Source of the DNA: JACKOB01 sp024234575 | GTDB taxonomy: Bacteria; Pseudomonadota; Gammaproteobacteria; Pseudomonadales; Oleiphilaceae | DNA: 64,000 bases | Assembly: GCA_051208035.1 (NCBI GenBank) | Contig: JBPJFZ010000006.1 | Span: 186,001-250,000, forward strand | Reading direction: 5' to 3' | In this document: positions 52,275 to 61,521 of the stretch, piece by piece | Layout of the letters: each line of letters opens with the position of its first letter | Numbering within the stretch: the first letter of the stretch is position 1 | Translations under genes and position numbers: made by a program | Notes under the pieces: model-generated | The model's input: the letters and a program-made list of their open reading frames with translations, nothing else | Told to the model about the DNA's origin: nothing | Databases searched by the model: none

Positions 52275-53147
52275 TTACATCCAGCCGGCCAAAGCAAAGA
52301 GCGCTAATACCATAAACCACACACCAAGAGACCGGTTGAGTAATTCTCGTATAGCCGTTAGCAGAATGGTTGTTTGGCTGTATTGAGATGAGTCGCTGCC
52401 GCGTTTTTCAAATAAGTCGCGGCAATCCTCCCCGAGCGCTCCCTGCGCAGTCAAATGCAGAAAGTTTACCGCGGTGATATTAAGATCAAGCATCTTCTCT
52501 AAGGCAACGCGATAGCAGGTAGAAAAGTTTCCTGTAAAAGCAAAACTGAAAGCTAGTATGCGTGATGGCACAAAGGCTACCAGCTCATACGCTTTCGCGA
52601 ATATTTCTATTTGGCCACCAGTTTTTCTTCGCTCTATTTGTTCAAACATACGCACTATCAAAGCCGCCGGAGCGCCCGCCAACGCAAACCAGAAAATCAC
52701 CAGAAAATAGCGCCGAAAAGACTCTTCCAGCAACCAATGACACGCCTGATAACGAAGTTCGGCTGGTGAGTTAATACGATAGACGGCTTCCGTAGGGTAG
52801 CAGGCGGATAATATATGATGTGCTCCAGCATAATCGCCTTTTTCATCCGATGCAGAAAACTGCAACAGTTGCTCTTTAAAGCCGCTATCACCCAACAAAA
52901 ACAGCAGTATTAAAAACTCGGCAAAAAAATACAGCAGACCAAAGTAATCTCGGCTAATCGACTCCAGCGCTACATAAAACAGCAGCGCCAGTAAAATCGT
53001 GATACCTATAAAAACATAAGCGGCGTTAGCGGTGTGCCAGTGAGAGCCTTTGAGCACTAAATCCAGCTTGCGATCAAAAACCCGGCTAAAGGGGATGTCG
53101 AAACGTCGTTGCAGCATGTAAAGGACAACCAGTAACAGAAAGTTCAC
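52275..53147 (-). CDS. ampE: Regulatory signalling modulator AmpE
   Basis: AmpE is an inner-membrane protein encoded with ampD; its role in sensing cell-wall state is not settled. The 290-residue protein begins with the typical LLLVVLYMLQRRFDIPFSRVFDRKLD, and has about four membrane helices (about 45-65, 75-90, 145-165, 270-290). A GTG at 53147 is the start. It lies 54 bases after ampD, the standard ampD-ampE order. Confidence 0.88.
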   Translation of the reverse strand: MNFLLLVVLYMLQRRFDIPFSRVFDRKLDLVLKGSHWHTANAAYVFIGITILLALLFYVALESISRDYFGLLYFFAEFLILLFLLGDSGFKEQLLQFSASDEKGDYAGAHHILSACYPTEAVYRINSPAELRYQACHWLLEESFRRYFLVIFWFALAGAPAALIVRMFEQIERRKTGGQIEIFAKAYELVAFVPSRILAFSFAFTGNFSTCYRVALEKMLDLNITAVNFLHLTAQGALGEDCRDLFEKRGSDSSQYSQTTILLTAIRELLNRSLGVWFMVLALFALAGWM

Positions 53148-53200
53148 AGCGACATTACCTTATAGGTCTGATGGATTCGTTGAGCATGTGGCGTTGTTGT

Positions 53201-53755
53201 TCAAAACTGTAGCAGAGCGCGGTACTTTTCCCAATCGAAAAAAGGCCCTGGGTCGGTCTTTCGTCCGGGTGAAATATCAGAATGACCGGTGATTCGCTCG
53301 CGGGTGATGGCGGGATAGTGCCTCTGAATTTCTCTGGTAAGGTGGGTAAGACTTTGGTACTGAGCCTCGGTATAGGGGCCGTCATCGGTGCCTTCCATTT
53401 CAATGCCAATGGAAAAATCATTGCAGCGCTGGCGGCCACTAAAGTTCGATGCGCCAGCATGCCAGGCACGCTTATCAAGAGGTACAAACTGGGTAACCTG
53501 CCCGTCCCGATCAATTAAAAAATGCGCGGATACTTTGAGGTTTTCTATCTCACGAAAAAACGGGTGGATGTGACAATCGAGTTGATTACAAAAAAAATCT
53601 TTAATATAAGGGCCACCAAACTGACCCGGCGGCAAACTAATGTTGTGGATTACCAGCAGATCGATCGGACAGTCAGGGCGCTCGTCAAAGTTGGGGGATG
53701 GAGCAACAAGCACCCCGTCTAACCATATAGTTTCAGGCGTTGAATCTGTCTGCAT
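53201..53755 (-). CDS. ampD: 1,6-Anhydro-MurNAc-L-alanine amidase AmpD
   Basis: AmpD recycles muropeptides in the cytoplasm and, by removing AmpR ligands, keeps ampC beta-lactamase low. From the ATG at 53755 the protein has 184 residues. Zinc ligands are visible: His in DLLVIHNISLPP, and His and Asp in ITGHSDISPGRKTDPGP, with the catalytic Glu in IGIEMEGTD. A TTG 21 bases upstream would add seven residues. No ampR or ampC gene is in the window. Confidence 0.93.
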   Translation of the reverse strand: MQTDSTPETIWLDGVLVAPSPNFDERPDCPIDLLVIHNISLPPGQFGGPYIKDFFCNQLDCHIHPFFREIENLKVSAHFLIDRDGQVTQFVPLDKRAWHAGASNFSGRQRCNDFSIGIEMEGTDDGPYTEAQYQSLTHLTREIQRHYPAITRERITGHSDISPGRKTDPGPFFDWEKYRALLQF

Positions 53756-53812
53756 GGGTAAAAGCTCTGGTGGCAAATAAATGCCACCATATCACAACGA
53801 TAGCCGACCATC

Positions 53813-56155
53813 CTAGCGGCGCATACCACCGATAATAGACTCGAGTGCACGATCAAATATCTGGCCATCGTCGAGCATAACTAACTGCCGAGATTGCACA
53901 ATCTGCCCCAATTCGGGAGCCATGACTTCCAATACCTTCGCACCTCCGCGATTGATAAACACATACTTACCCACCGACTTTATCAACGCTGCAAGTTTAC
54001 AACGGATTTTGCTCTGTGCATTCTGTCGAAACTCAAACCAAGCACCGACGCTATACTTATCGATTTCAATTTGTACCTCAGGTGATAGCGACGGAACAGG
54101 GAGGGCAACACATTGTTTTTCCCCAGACTCTGGCGCCACCTCAAAAGTCTCATCAATAAGCGCATCAACCGTTGATTTGGACTCGTGAGACATAGGCTCA
54201 TGATCATCCATTTTCGCTAGATCACAATTACTAGCGCTAGCAGCTGGAACTTCAGCATTCAGTACAACAGGTGAAGACTTAAGAACTACTTCTTCATGCC
54301 GCACTTCCATACGACCAAAAGCATTCAAAGACTTAGTAGCATGCATTGTCGGCATGGCGGATACTTTTTGCAAAGCTGCTACGTGGGCTTGTTCAAGCTC
54401 ACTCATCAATCGATTTGTTTTATTGGCGTCAAACGATATTTCGGCCAACCCTTCCCGAAGCTCGCACAGGATACGGGGCATTCCTACTAAAAGACGCTTA
54501 CGAGAGTCTGCACCACTTGTATCAGGGTCAATACTCCACACAAGCTCACTTAACGTGAAGCAAACCTCTGCCCAACGAGGATGGGAAACTCCCTCCTTAT
54601 GGAAAGTAATCAACATGACGCGCTGCCAACCATCTTTAATTAGCGGCATTAACGAGTCAGGAATTTTCTTACCACGCAAAGCTGTGATCATAACGTCTTC
54701 CACAGCTTTCTGTGCTTGCTCAGTTTTTACCTTGCCCTCTTCTGCATCCTGAACCCGTCGCGCGATTAGATCACAGCGCCTGCGATCAACATCGATGAAC
54801 GCTTTAAAATCTTCCAGTGTCTCTCTAAAGACCGCTACATTTGAATCGAACTCAACCAAAACACGCTGAATCGATGCTTCAATTTTTTCATACAAATGAT
54901 CACGCCCAGACTTTTGCCGCTCTTCCCATCCTATCGTTGCCCTTGATATCTCATTTAATAGTTGCCGGGCAGGGTGTCCACCGACATCAAAAAAGGTCTT
55001 ATCAATCAATGCTGTTTTCAGCATAGGAATCTGTAATCGTGCGATCAAAATACGCATTTTTTCTGGAATCAGAGTATCCTCCAGAACATACTCAAACAGC
55101 ATTGAAACAAGGCTAATCACATCAGAGTTTACTCGGCTATAGCCAACACTTTGATTAGTTTGCATGATGTCTCTAATCAGCTTGGTAAAATCAAGCAGTA
55201 AATGCTCCTTACTAAACTCTTGTGTATCATCACCAAGCTCACCAACTTTACCGCCTAATGCTTGGCTAAGCTGCACTTTTGATAAGGCACTCAGTATCTG
55301 TTCAGACTCAACTACAACCTGTGACTCACCAAATTCGCCTGAGCGCGACTGGCCACTAAACCCCCTTGCACGAAGTACTTGCTGAAGCATTGAAAACATT
55401 TCCCCAGCTTGCGAACTTGCCTCGGCAACTTGTTGCTTTTTTTCACTGTCACTTCGTTTAGCTTTTTGGACAAGTTTAAGATCCGGCATTATGCCTTGTT
55501 TGGCAAGGGCACTATTCGCCGCCACATAAAACTTACCAAGCTGGCTGACGACAAATTTGTCAAAGAGTTTCAAAATGACGAGCTTTGCCCTGATATCGAA
55601 ATTAACTTCGCTCAGAGCGTCCGAAAACGCCCCTACTAGCTGTCGTGGGGCAATAGGTAAATCAACAAGATGAAGGTCTGATTTAGGCAGTAAACATTGA
55701 AACCTTAACAGTAGATGACCCAGCTCGTCGGCATATATTTCCAATGCCTTATTAATCATTGCGTCCACTGCAACATTATGTTCTAACAGGTCCTGCTCAA
55801 GCAGGCTAAGCTTATCCGTATCCGTGGGGTTGTTATTTCTGATCCCAGATCGAGATTCACTGATCGTTGAAAATGAATAATAAATGCCTTTAGTGAAGGC
55901 TATTTCGATAGATTTACGACTGAGGCGCAGCTCCCTCATGGCATCAAAATATGCAGCCTGCTCATCACCGCTATACGCTTTATCGGCACGCTGAAATAAA
56001 ATATCGTCTGCGTTGTGATAGACAGCTGCGCAAACTTCATTAATTTTTTTAGCAAATGCGACCTTTAGTTTTAACAGCGGCAAAGGCAGCTCCGTTGAGG
56101 AGAGCTGACTTTCTCTCTTTACTGAACTCAGCGGTACTACCTTTTCTAAGGCCAT
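53813..56155 (-). CDS. DUF1631 family protein
   Basis: A 780-residue soluble protein of the DUF1631 family, sometimes mislabelled thymidine phosphorylase. Most of it is helical: residues 1-165 carry the N-terminal family segment (AAYFDAMRELRLSRKSIEIAF), and 300-580 the core (GHPARQLLNEISRATIGWEE, LMPLIKDGWQRVMLITFHKEG). The last about 80 residues (SVGAWFEFRQNAQSKIRCKLAALIKSVGKYVFINRGG) look like a PilZ-related beta domain. There is no membrane segment. Function is unknown. A set of 10-bp direct repeats lies upstream (56213-56247). Confidence 0.85.
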   Translation of the reverse strand: MALEKVVPLSSVKRESQLSSTELPLPLLKLKVAFAKKINEVCAAVYHNADDILFQRADKAYSGDEQAAYFDAMRELRLSRKSIEIAFTKGIYYSFSTISESRSGIRNNNPTDTDKLSLLEQDLLEHNVAVDAMINKALEIYADELGHLLLRFQCLLPKSDLHLVDLPIAPRQLVGAFSDALSEVNFDIRAKLVILKLFDKFVVSQLGKFYVAANSALAKQGIMPDLKLVQKAKRSDSEKKQQVAEASSQAGEMFSMLQQVLRARGFSGQSRSGEFGESQVVVESEQILSALSKVQLSQALGGKVGELGDDTQEFSKEHLLLDFTKLIRDIMQTNQSVGYSRVNSDVISLVSMLFEYVLEDTLIPEKMRILIARLQIPMLKTALIDKTFFDVGGHPARQLLNEISRATIGWEERQKSGRDHLYEKIEASIQRVLVEFDSNVAVFRETLEDFKAFIDVDRRRCDLIARRVQDAEEGKVKTEQAQKAVEDVMITALRGKKIPDSLMPLIKDGWQRVMLITFHKEGVSHPRWAEVCFTLSELVWSIDPDTSGADSRKRLLVGMPRILCELREGLAEISFDANKTNRLMSELEQAHVAALQKVSAMPTMHATKSLNAFGRMEVRHEEVVLKSSPVVLNAEVPAASASNCDLAKMDDHEPMSHESKSTVDALIDETFEVAPESGEKQCVALPVPSLSPEVQIEIDKYSVGAWFEFRQNAQSKIRCKLAALIKSVGKYVFINRGGAKVLEVMAPELGQIVQSRQLVMLDDGQIFDRALESIIGGMRR

Positions 56156-56500
56156 TTTCGTGATCTCGCTTTGATATTCATCGAAATAAATTATTCATTA
56201 ATTTCATTCTAGTCTCAGTCACTGTCAACTACTGTCACATTTTGTCACTACGCGAATTACGTCACAGGATTTTATAAAGTCGATCTGCTATACCTTATTT
56301 TAGCCAACGTTTTCAATTATTTAAAATAACTTATCACACCCATAAGCTGGAGTTTCTGCACACTTTATTGCACTACAGCCCAAACGCCTAAACTGTTACA
56401 ATACACCCGCAAACACAACGCCACAAAGCATAATCATTCAGCAACAAACACTTACATTAACCCCGTAGAACGACACCTACTTCAGCGAAGATGCCCACTC
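56156..56500. other. Divergent region between the DUF1631 gene and the retropepsin gene
   Basis: A 345-base, AT-rich region with the TGTCA repeats at 56213-56247 and otherwise no recognisable element. It must hold promoters for both flanking genes. Confidence 0.5.
56213..56247. repeat. TGTCA direct repeats with exact 10-bp period
   Basis: TGTCA occurs at 56223, 56233 and 56243, with a TCTCA variant at 56213, all in phase on one helical face. It lies 58-92 bases before the DUF1631 ATG. It resembles a PhoB box (CTGTCA repeats), but PhoB sites have an 11-bp period. It is probably a regulator-binding site. Confidence 0.55.
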
Positions 56501-57043
56501 ATGAGTGAAAACACCCCCGACCCGGCAAGCGAAACCAAAGCCATCGGCAAAACCATGGCCTTGATCGCCTGGATCATTGGCATGCTCTTGGCCACACAGT
56601 TTTTCGGGGCATGGGAAGAAAAGCAGATTAATCCCAACCGCTCTCCAGAAAGTTATGCCGATCAAAACGGCCAGCACAACACCGTATTAAAACGCAACCG
56701 GGCGGGCCACTATCTGACCCATGGAAAAATCAATGCAGTGCCAGTTACCTTTCTTTTGGATACCGGAGCAACGGATGTTGTCATTCCCGCGGCCCTGGCG
56801 GCGCGGCTTGGCCTGCCCAGACTGGGTAAAAACCGTGTTCAGACAGCCAATGGTGAAATTGATGTTTATGGGACAGTTATCGAATCGCTGGAGTTTGGTA
56901 ATATATCGCTGCGCGCCGTACGCGCGGCAATCAATCCCAACATGGGCCCCGACGAAGAAATTCTGCTCGGCATGAGTGCGCTAAAACAAGTGGATTTCCG
57001 CCAGGAAAACGGTGAATTAATCCTCAAACAATATCGCCCTTAG
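56501..57043 (+). CDS. Membrane-anchored retropepsin-like aspartic protease
   Basis: A 180-residue protein of the TIGR02281 retropepsin-like family. A single N-terminal membrane helix (about 25-42, MALIAWIIGMLLATQFFGA) anchors a periplasmic domain with the active-site motif VTFLLDTGATDVVIP (around residue 85-100), followed by the flap and a hydrophobic Gly motif LLGMSAL near the C terminus. Retropepsins work as dimers. The substrate is unknown. It is followed by nadC after 38 bases. Confidence 0.85.
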   Translation: MSENTPDPASETKAIGKTMALIAWIIGMLLATQFFGAWEEKQINPNRSPESYADQNGQHNTVLKRNRAGHYLTHGKINAVPVTFLLDTGATDVVIPAALAARLGLPRLGKNRVQTANGEIDVYGTVIESLEFGNISLRAVRAAINPNMGPDEEILLGMSALKQVDFRQENGELILKQYRP

Positions 57044-57081
57044 ACCATCTACCCTTAAATACCCTACTGGACTACCTAACT

Positions 57082-57924
57082 ATGCAGATAACCCAGGAAA
57101 TGCTGAATTACGCTATTGCTCATAATGTCGATGCAGCTTTAGATGAAGACATTGGCAACGGTGACATTACCGCGCTACTGATTCCTGATACGACTATCGC
57201 GAAAGGGCGCGTTATCACCAGAGAATGCGCAACTATCTGCGGTACGGCCTGGGTAGACGCCGTATTCAGACGCATAGATCCACGTGTAAAGCTCAATTGG
57301 AGAGTCGAGGATGGCGAGATGGTAACCCCCAACCAGGTGCTGTTTGAATTTACTGGTCCCGCCCGAAGCCTGCTCACTGGTGAGCGGGCGGCACTTAATT
57401 TTCTGCAGACATTTTCTGGCACCGCAACCAAAGCGCGGTTCTATGCTGACAAAGTGGCGCATACACAAGTGAAGCTGCTAGATACCCGAAAAACCCTACC
57501 AGGTATGCGTATTGGTCAAAAGTACGCTGTAGCAAAAGGAGGTTGTTTTAATCATCGGATTGGTCTGTTCGATGCATTTTTAATTAAAGAAAACCATATC
57601 CACGCCTGTGGCAGCATCGAGAATGCGGTGAAGCAGGCACGGCAGATAGCCGCTGACAAACCCGTCGAAGTTGAAGTTGAAAACCTGGACGAATACGCAC
57701 AGGCCATTAATGCCGGAGCCGACATTATCATGCTGGATAACTTCAGCCTTGTGGACATGCAGACCGCTGTCACTCAAAAGCCTGCCAAGATCAAGCTGGA
57801 AGCATCCGGCGGCATCAACGACAAAACCCTCGTACCTATCGCCGAAACTGGCGTCGATTTTATTTCAATTGGTACGCTCACCAAAGACTGCCAATCTATT
57901 GATTTATCTATGCGTTTCAATTAA
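57082..57924 (+). CDS. nadC: Nicotinate-nucleotide diphosphorylase (carboxylating)
   Basis: NadC (quinolinate phosphoribosyltransferase) makes nicotinate mononucleotide in NAD synthesis. The 280-residue protein has the family segments DEDIGNGDITALLIP, the LLTGERAALNFLQTFSGTAT core, the RKTLPGMR loop, GGCFNHRIGLFDAFLIKENH (catalytic and PRPP-binding residues) and LEASGGIN. The length is normal. It is followed by a 214-base gap before thpR, in which nothing is recognised. Confidence 0.95.
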   Translation: MQITQEMLNYAIAHNVDAALDEDIGNGDITALLIPDTTIAKGRVITRECATICGTAWVDAVFRRIDPRVKLNWRVEDGEMVTPNQVLFEFTGPARSLLTGERAALNFLQTFSGTATKARFYADKVAHTQVKLLDTRKTLPGMRIGQKYAVAKGGCFNHRIGLFDAFLIKENHIHACGSIENAVKQARQIAADKPVEVEVENLDEYAQAINAGADIIMLDNFSLVDMQTAVTQKPAKIKLEASGGINDKTLVPIAETGVDFISIGTLTKDCQSIDLSMRFN

Positions 57925-58138
57925 TTATCCGGAGACGCTGCCAATCAGGACTCAGTCACAATGATGAGTCCCACTGGTTAACTTCACTATTTATTCTATT
58001 ATTAAACTTATTAGATGTTTCCCACATCGTCATCGCGGCAACAATCTTTATCTGTAGTTATTCTGAATAAGAGCCGTTGCCAGAAAGATGTAGTAGCCAG
58101 TCCAATTTTATAATGATCGTTTTGCCAAAGAGGGTGCC

Positions 58139-58777
58139 ATGTCGAGTAAGTCTTCCAGCCAAAAAGAATTGCGTTGCTTTATTGGCCTTCAGATTCCAGC
58201 AGACGTTAAAAAAGCGATGGCAACAGAAAGCAAAGCGATGCAGTCTGATGCTAAATATGCTGACTTTAAATGGGTAAAGAAAAGCAACTACCATCTGACA
58301 CTGCATTTTCTCGGCGAAATACCGCTGCATCAAGTAGTCGAGCTTAAAGAAGCGTTTGAGAAAAACCCTTTAATCGCACAGCCTTTGCAACTTGAAATCA
58401 CCGGCATCACTGGCTTTCCTGACGTAAAAAGCCCAAAGTTTATCGTCGCTGAGTTAGCCAACAACGATGCACTAAACAACCTGCAGCAAGAGATTAAAAA
58501 CGAACTGGACCGGCAGGGAATTAACCAGGAATCCGAATCATTCCGGCCGCACATCAGTCTCGCCCGCTTAAAACGAGGGCATCAGGCACCAACGTTAGGC
58601 AAGCTGGCAGAGATGACTCTCACTTTCAGCATCGATGAATATGCGGTATTCAAAAGTACACTCACACCAGAAGGCTCGGTTTATGAAGTCATTGGCTCTT
58701 TTGGTAAGCCCAAACCCACGCTAAGTGATTACTTCGGCGAAGAAGAGTCGGAAGACGATACTGACAAGAAAGACTAG
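58139..58777 (+). CDS. thpR: RNA 2',3'-cyclic phosphodiesterase ThpR
   Basis: A 212-residue member of the 2H phosphoesterase (2'-5' RNA ligase) family. Both catalytic HxT/S motifs are present: HLTLHFLG (residues about 52-59) and HISLARLKRG (about 140-149). Residues about 195-212 form an acidic tail (FGEEESEDDTDKKD) beyond the usual end. AGAGGG precedes the ATG. Biological substrate is unclear. A short hairpin (58776-58791) overlaps its stop. Confidence 0.9.
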   Translation: MSSKSSSQKELRCFIGLQIPADVKKAMATESKAMQSDAKYADFKWVKKSNYHLTLHFLGEIPLHQVVELKEAFEKNPLIAQPLQLEITGITGFPDVKSPKFIVAELANNDALNNLQQEIKNELDRQGINQESESFRPHISLARLKRGHQAPTLGKLAEMTLTFSIDEYAVFKSTLTPEGSVYEVIGSFGKPKPTLSDYFGEEESEDDTDKKD

Positions 58778-58791
58778 CCGCAATCGCGGCT
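58776..58791. terminator. Short hairpin at the thpR end
   Basis: Arms AGCCGC and GCGGCT (6 bp) around AATC, covering the thpR stop codon and facing yqcC. No T-run; weak evidence for termination. Confidence 0.3.
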
Positions 58792-58802
58792 GCACATTTG
58801 CC

Positions 58803-59153
58803 TTATCCCTGGCTGATCAACTCATCAAATATTTTCAAGTGACCAATTAAGCTGTCAGCATTCTCTGTGCGGCAGCGAAAATACTCTTCCGCCATCGGGT
58901 GAATCTGGCTGGAAGCAGGCAACGGCAAGTTGAAAGAGATAATGTCACTGACCCGCACCAGCAGCACAAACTGAAGCCACTGGGTAAACTCCATGGTATC
59001 GATGAAAAATGGTTGATCGCTGGTAAAAGCAGATTCGGGAGGCGAAACATCCTCCCACAACCCCAAATCTTTCAAAGATGCTTCAATTGCCAGCAATGTT
59101 TCGGCAATCTTGCTGGTATGCTCTGCTACCTGATCTGTCTGATTATCAGTCAA
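58803..59153 (-). CDS. yqcC: YqcC family protein (DUF446)
   Basis: A 116-residue helical protein of the YqcC family, with the motif LKDLGLWED, PFFIDTMEFTQWLQFVLLVR and the NLPLPASSQIHPMAEEYFR segment. Function unknown; in E. coli it is next to truC (pseudouridine synthase). The likely start is a TTG at 59153, because no earlier in-frame ATG fits the family N terminus. It lies on the minus strand downstream of the ParA gene. Confidence 0.85.
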   Translation of the reverse strand: MTDNQTDQVAEHTSKIAETLLAIEASLKDLGLWEDVSPPESAFTSDQPFFIDTMEFTQWLQFVLLVRVSDIISFNLPLPASSQIHPMAEEYFRCRTENADSLIGHLKIFDELISQG

Positions 59154-59196
59154 TGGCTGTCATCCACATACAATTGGTTGCATTGTTACGCTTAAA

Positions 59197-59988
59197 TCAA
59201 AGCGCCTCGAGTTCGACTTCCTCACCCTGCAGCACCTTATGTAAATCGACAAACTGCTGCGTGAGCTTATGTTTTGGCGCCATATAAATTAACGGCTGAT
59301 GTTCCTGGTGCGATTCTTTCATCTTGATACTGGATGACAAGCGCACAGGCAATACTGGTAACCCTTCATCCAGCAGCTCCAATATCAGCTGCCGAGGCAG
59401 ACTGGCTTGCGCCTGATACTGGTTAACAATAATACCTTCAATTTTCAGGTCTTGATTATGGTCTTCCTGCAGATCCTGAATTTCACCCATAATGTTATAC
59501 AACGCCTGACGCGAAAAATCGTCACAATCAAAAGGAATCAAACAGCTATCACTAGCGATCAGGGCCGAGCGCGTATAGAAGTTTAACGCTGGGGCGGTAT
59601 CTATATAAATACGATCAAATGTCTGGGACAAACTTTTCAGCGCTTCCCGCAGTTTATAAATTTTATGCCGGGTTTCGAGTTTCCTTTCCATAAAATCCAG
59701 TTCAGGGCTGGATGGCAGCACAAACAAATCGGCAAACGGTGTGCTATGCACAAAATCTTCTGGCTTCTTGCTAAATATATTGAAGGCAACGGTTTGCTCA
59801 AAAAAATCCGCCACGGTATCTTTCATATCCGCGGTGCGTTTGCCGGTGAGGTAAGTTGACGAGTTTCCCTGCGGGTCAAGATCAACGACCAGCGTCTTTA
59901 AACCTTCAGCCGCACTAACAGCAGCCAGGTTACAGGTAATACTGGATTTACCAACGCCCCCCTTTTGATTAAAAATTACTCGTTTCAT
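59197..59988 (-). CDS. Orphan ParA-family ATPase
   Basis: A 263-residue deviant Walker ATPase: KGGVGKSSIT (residues 9-18), the DLDPQGNSSTYL Walker A' region and IYIDTAPALNF switch II are intact. There is no parB gene nearby, so it is not the chromosome-partition pair. It could position a protein cluster or a pole. AGGGA lies right before the ATG at 59988. It sits between yqcC and hda on the same strand with 126 bases to hda. Confidence 0.85.
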   Translation of the reverse strand: MKRVIFNQKGGVGKSSITCNLAAVSAAEGLKTLVVDLDPQGNSSTYLTGKRTADMKDTVADFFEQTVAFNIFSKKPEDFVHSTPFADLFVLPSSPELDFMERKLETRHKIYKLREALKSLSQTFDRIYIDTAPALNFYTRSALIASDSCLIPFDCDDFSRQALYNIMGEIQDLQEDHNQDLKIEGIIVNQYQAQASLPRQLILELLDEGLPVLPVRLSSSIKMKESHQEHQPLIYMAPKHKLTQQFVDLHKVLQGEEVELEAL

Positions 59989-60114
59989 ATCCCTCCCCTC
60001 TTTTTTATTTGATTTGCGGCCAGCCTTATTATGCAGTCAAAAAACAACCAGCAAACCGCCGTCTAATTGTTTATGCTTTGCCAGACAATTGCATTACCCG
60101 CCCGACGAATCCCA

Positions 60115-60867
60115 TTACCAGCCAAAAGTGTCTTTAATAAATGGCACTGTCAGGCGCCGTTTGGCAGATAATGACACATCATCCAGCTTTTGCAATATAT
60201 TCACCAGGTCCGCCATGCCTCTGCCGCTGCGCTTCATGATATAGGTCATTACATCTTCACTCAGCTCAATTCCCCGTAGTTTACCCCGGGTGCGAATAAT
60301 TTCAGACTTGAGGTCATCCGGCGCTTCTGACAACGCAATAGTAACACCGCTACAAAGACGCGACTTTAAATCGGGCAACGTAAAAGGCAGATGTACAGGT
60401 GATTGCTCCCCACTGACAAGCAGCGCCTTTCCTTGCGTTTTAATTTCATTGAAGGCATTAAAAATGGCAACTTCCCATGCCTTTTTCTCGACGACGAACT
60501 CAATATCATCGATACAAACCAAGTCAAAATCGACACACCCTGAAAGCACTTCTGGCGATAAATACTGGATGTCATTAAGGGAAAGATAGAAAGCTCTGCC
60601 GCCAAGCTTTTCGGTTTCATGACAGGCAGCTTGTAATACGTGGGTTTTACCAACACCTTTTGATCCGGCAACAAAGTAAAAGAGTTCGGCGGCCGCCGCC
60701 GTCGCGGTGCTAATACTTTTACTTTGTAATTTCTGACTTAGAGCCGCTTGCAGCATGCGGACTTTTGCTGCGTTCAAATCACCCAGATAATTGTCGAACG
60801 TTGAGCTATCGCGAAGTTTGATATTAAGCGTTAGCTGCACATATGCCGGTGATTCTGTGGTATTCAT
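60115..60867 (-). CDS. hda: DnaA regulatory inactivator Hda
   Basis: Hda, with the sliding clamp, promotes hydrolysis of DnaA-bound ATP so that initiation does not repeat. The 250-residue protein has an N-terminal clamp-binding motif (QLTLNIKL, residues about 11-18), the AAA+ domain with AGSKGVGKTHVL (Walker A), LVCIDDIEF (Walker B), and the LKSRLCSGVTIAL arginine-finger region. Its ATG overlaps the upstream stop codon (ATGA), so it is co-translated with the CDP-alcohol phosphatidyltransferase gene. Confidence 0.92.
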   Translation of the reverse strand: MNTTESPAYVQLTLNIKLRDSSTFDNYLGDLNAAKVRMLQAALSQKLQSKSISTATAAAAELFYFVAGSKGVGKTHVLQAACHETEKLGGRAFYLSLNDIQYLSPEVLSGCVDFDLVCIDDIEFVVEKKAWEVAIFNAFNEIKTQGKALLVSGEQSPVHLPFTLPDLKSRLCSGVTIALSEAPDDLKSEIIRTRGKLRGIELSEDVMTYIMKRSGRGMADLVNILQKLDDVSLSAKRRLTVPFIKDTFGW

Positions 60868-61436
60868 TGCGATTCTTGCCTGGCGCGGATATTTTGTGCA
60901 GCCTTCGCCCCCCAGTAGGTAATGTAGTGCAAGCCGCTAATCAGCGTTACCACTCCTACTATCCAGCCCCCCCAGATAGCGACATCTTCAGGCATAGGCT
61001 GACCCGTCAGTGAAACAACCAACGATAAAACATAGGTAATCTGTAACAACGTACTGAGCTTGCCAAGACGGGATGGAGATATTTTATAGCGGCCAAATTT
61101 ATAGTGATAAATCAACGCACCAATGACTATCACCAGATCACGCCCAAGAACAATCCCCGCTAAGATCCAGGGTATTTCACCGATAATGGTGAGGGTTATA
61201 AATGTTGCGACCAATAAGAACTTATCTGCCAGAGGATCAACGATAGCCCCCAGGCGACTCTTCCAGTTGTATTTGCGCGCCAGATATCCGTCAACGCCAT
61301 CCGAAACACCGGCAATAAAAAACAATAGCAATGCCTGACGGAAATAGTCGAAGAACAAACACCAGACTATCGGTAACACCAATAGCAACCGGGTGAACGT
61401 TAATATATTGGGAATATGTCTCTTTTCAATAACCAA
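60864..61436 (-). CDS. CDP-alcohol phosphatidyltransferase
   Basis: A 190-residue integral membrane phospholipid-synthesis enzyme. The diagnostic motif DG-x2-AR-x8-G-x3-D-x3-D is in GVDGYLARKYNWKSRLGAIVDPLADK. About five membrane helices are seen. It resembles PgsA (phosphatidylglycerophosphate synthase), but true pgsA genes usually lie beside uvrC, so the symbol is left open. It begins with TTG at 61436 with AGG 8 bases upstream. It is 85 bases downstream of the DUF2066 gene. Confidence 0.85.
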   Translation of the reverse strand: MVIEKRHIPNILTFTRLLLVLPIVWCLFFDYFRQALLLFFIAGVSDGVDGYLARKYNWKSRLGAIVDPLADKFLLVATFITLTIIGEIPWILAGIVLGRDLVIVIGALIYHYKFGRYKISPSRLGKLSTLLQITYVLSLVVSLTGQPMPEDVAIWGGWIVGVVTLISGLHYITYWGAKAAQNIRARQESQ

Positions 61437-61521
61437 TACGGCAACCTGTTTAATGACGCCTTATAGACTTAGGAAACAGTCAACACCTGCTACTTAAGGC
61501 CCAACACCTGACCTGCAGGCA

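Noticed and set aside
53813..56155. Possible thymidine phosphorylase annotation
   Set aside because: DUF1631 proteins are often mislabelled this way. No phosphorylase motif is visible.
60864..61436. Calling this gene pgsA
   Set aside because: It carries the CDP-alcohol motif, but true pgsA usually adjoins uvrC, and the substrate alcohol cannot be read from the sequence.
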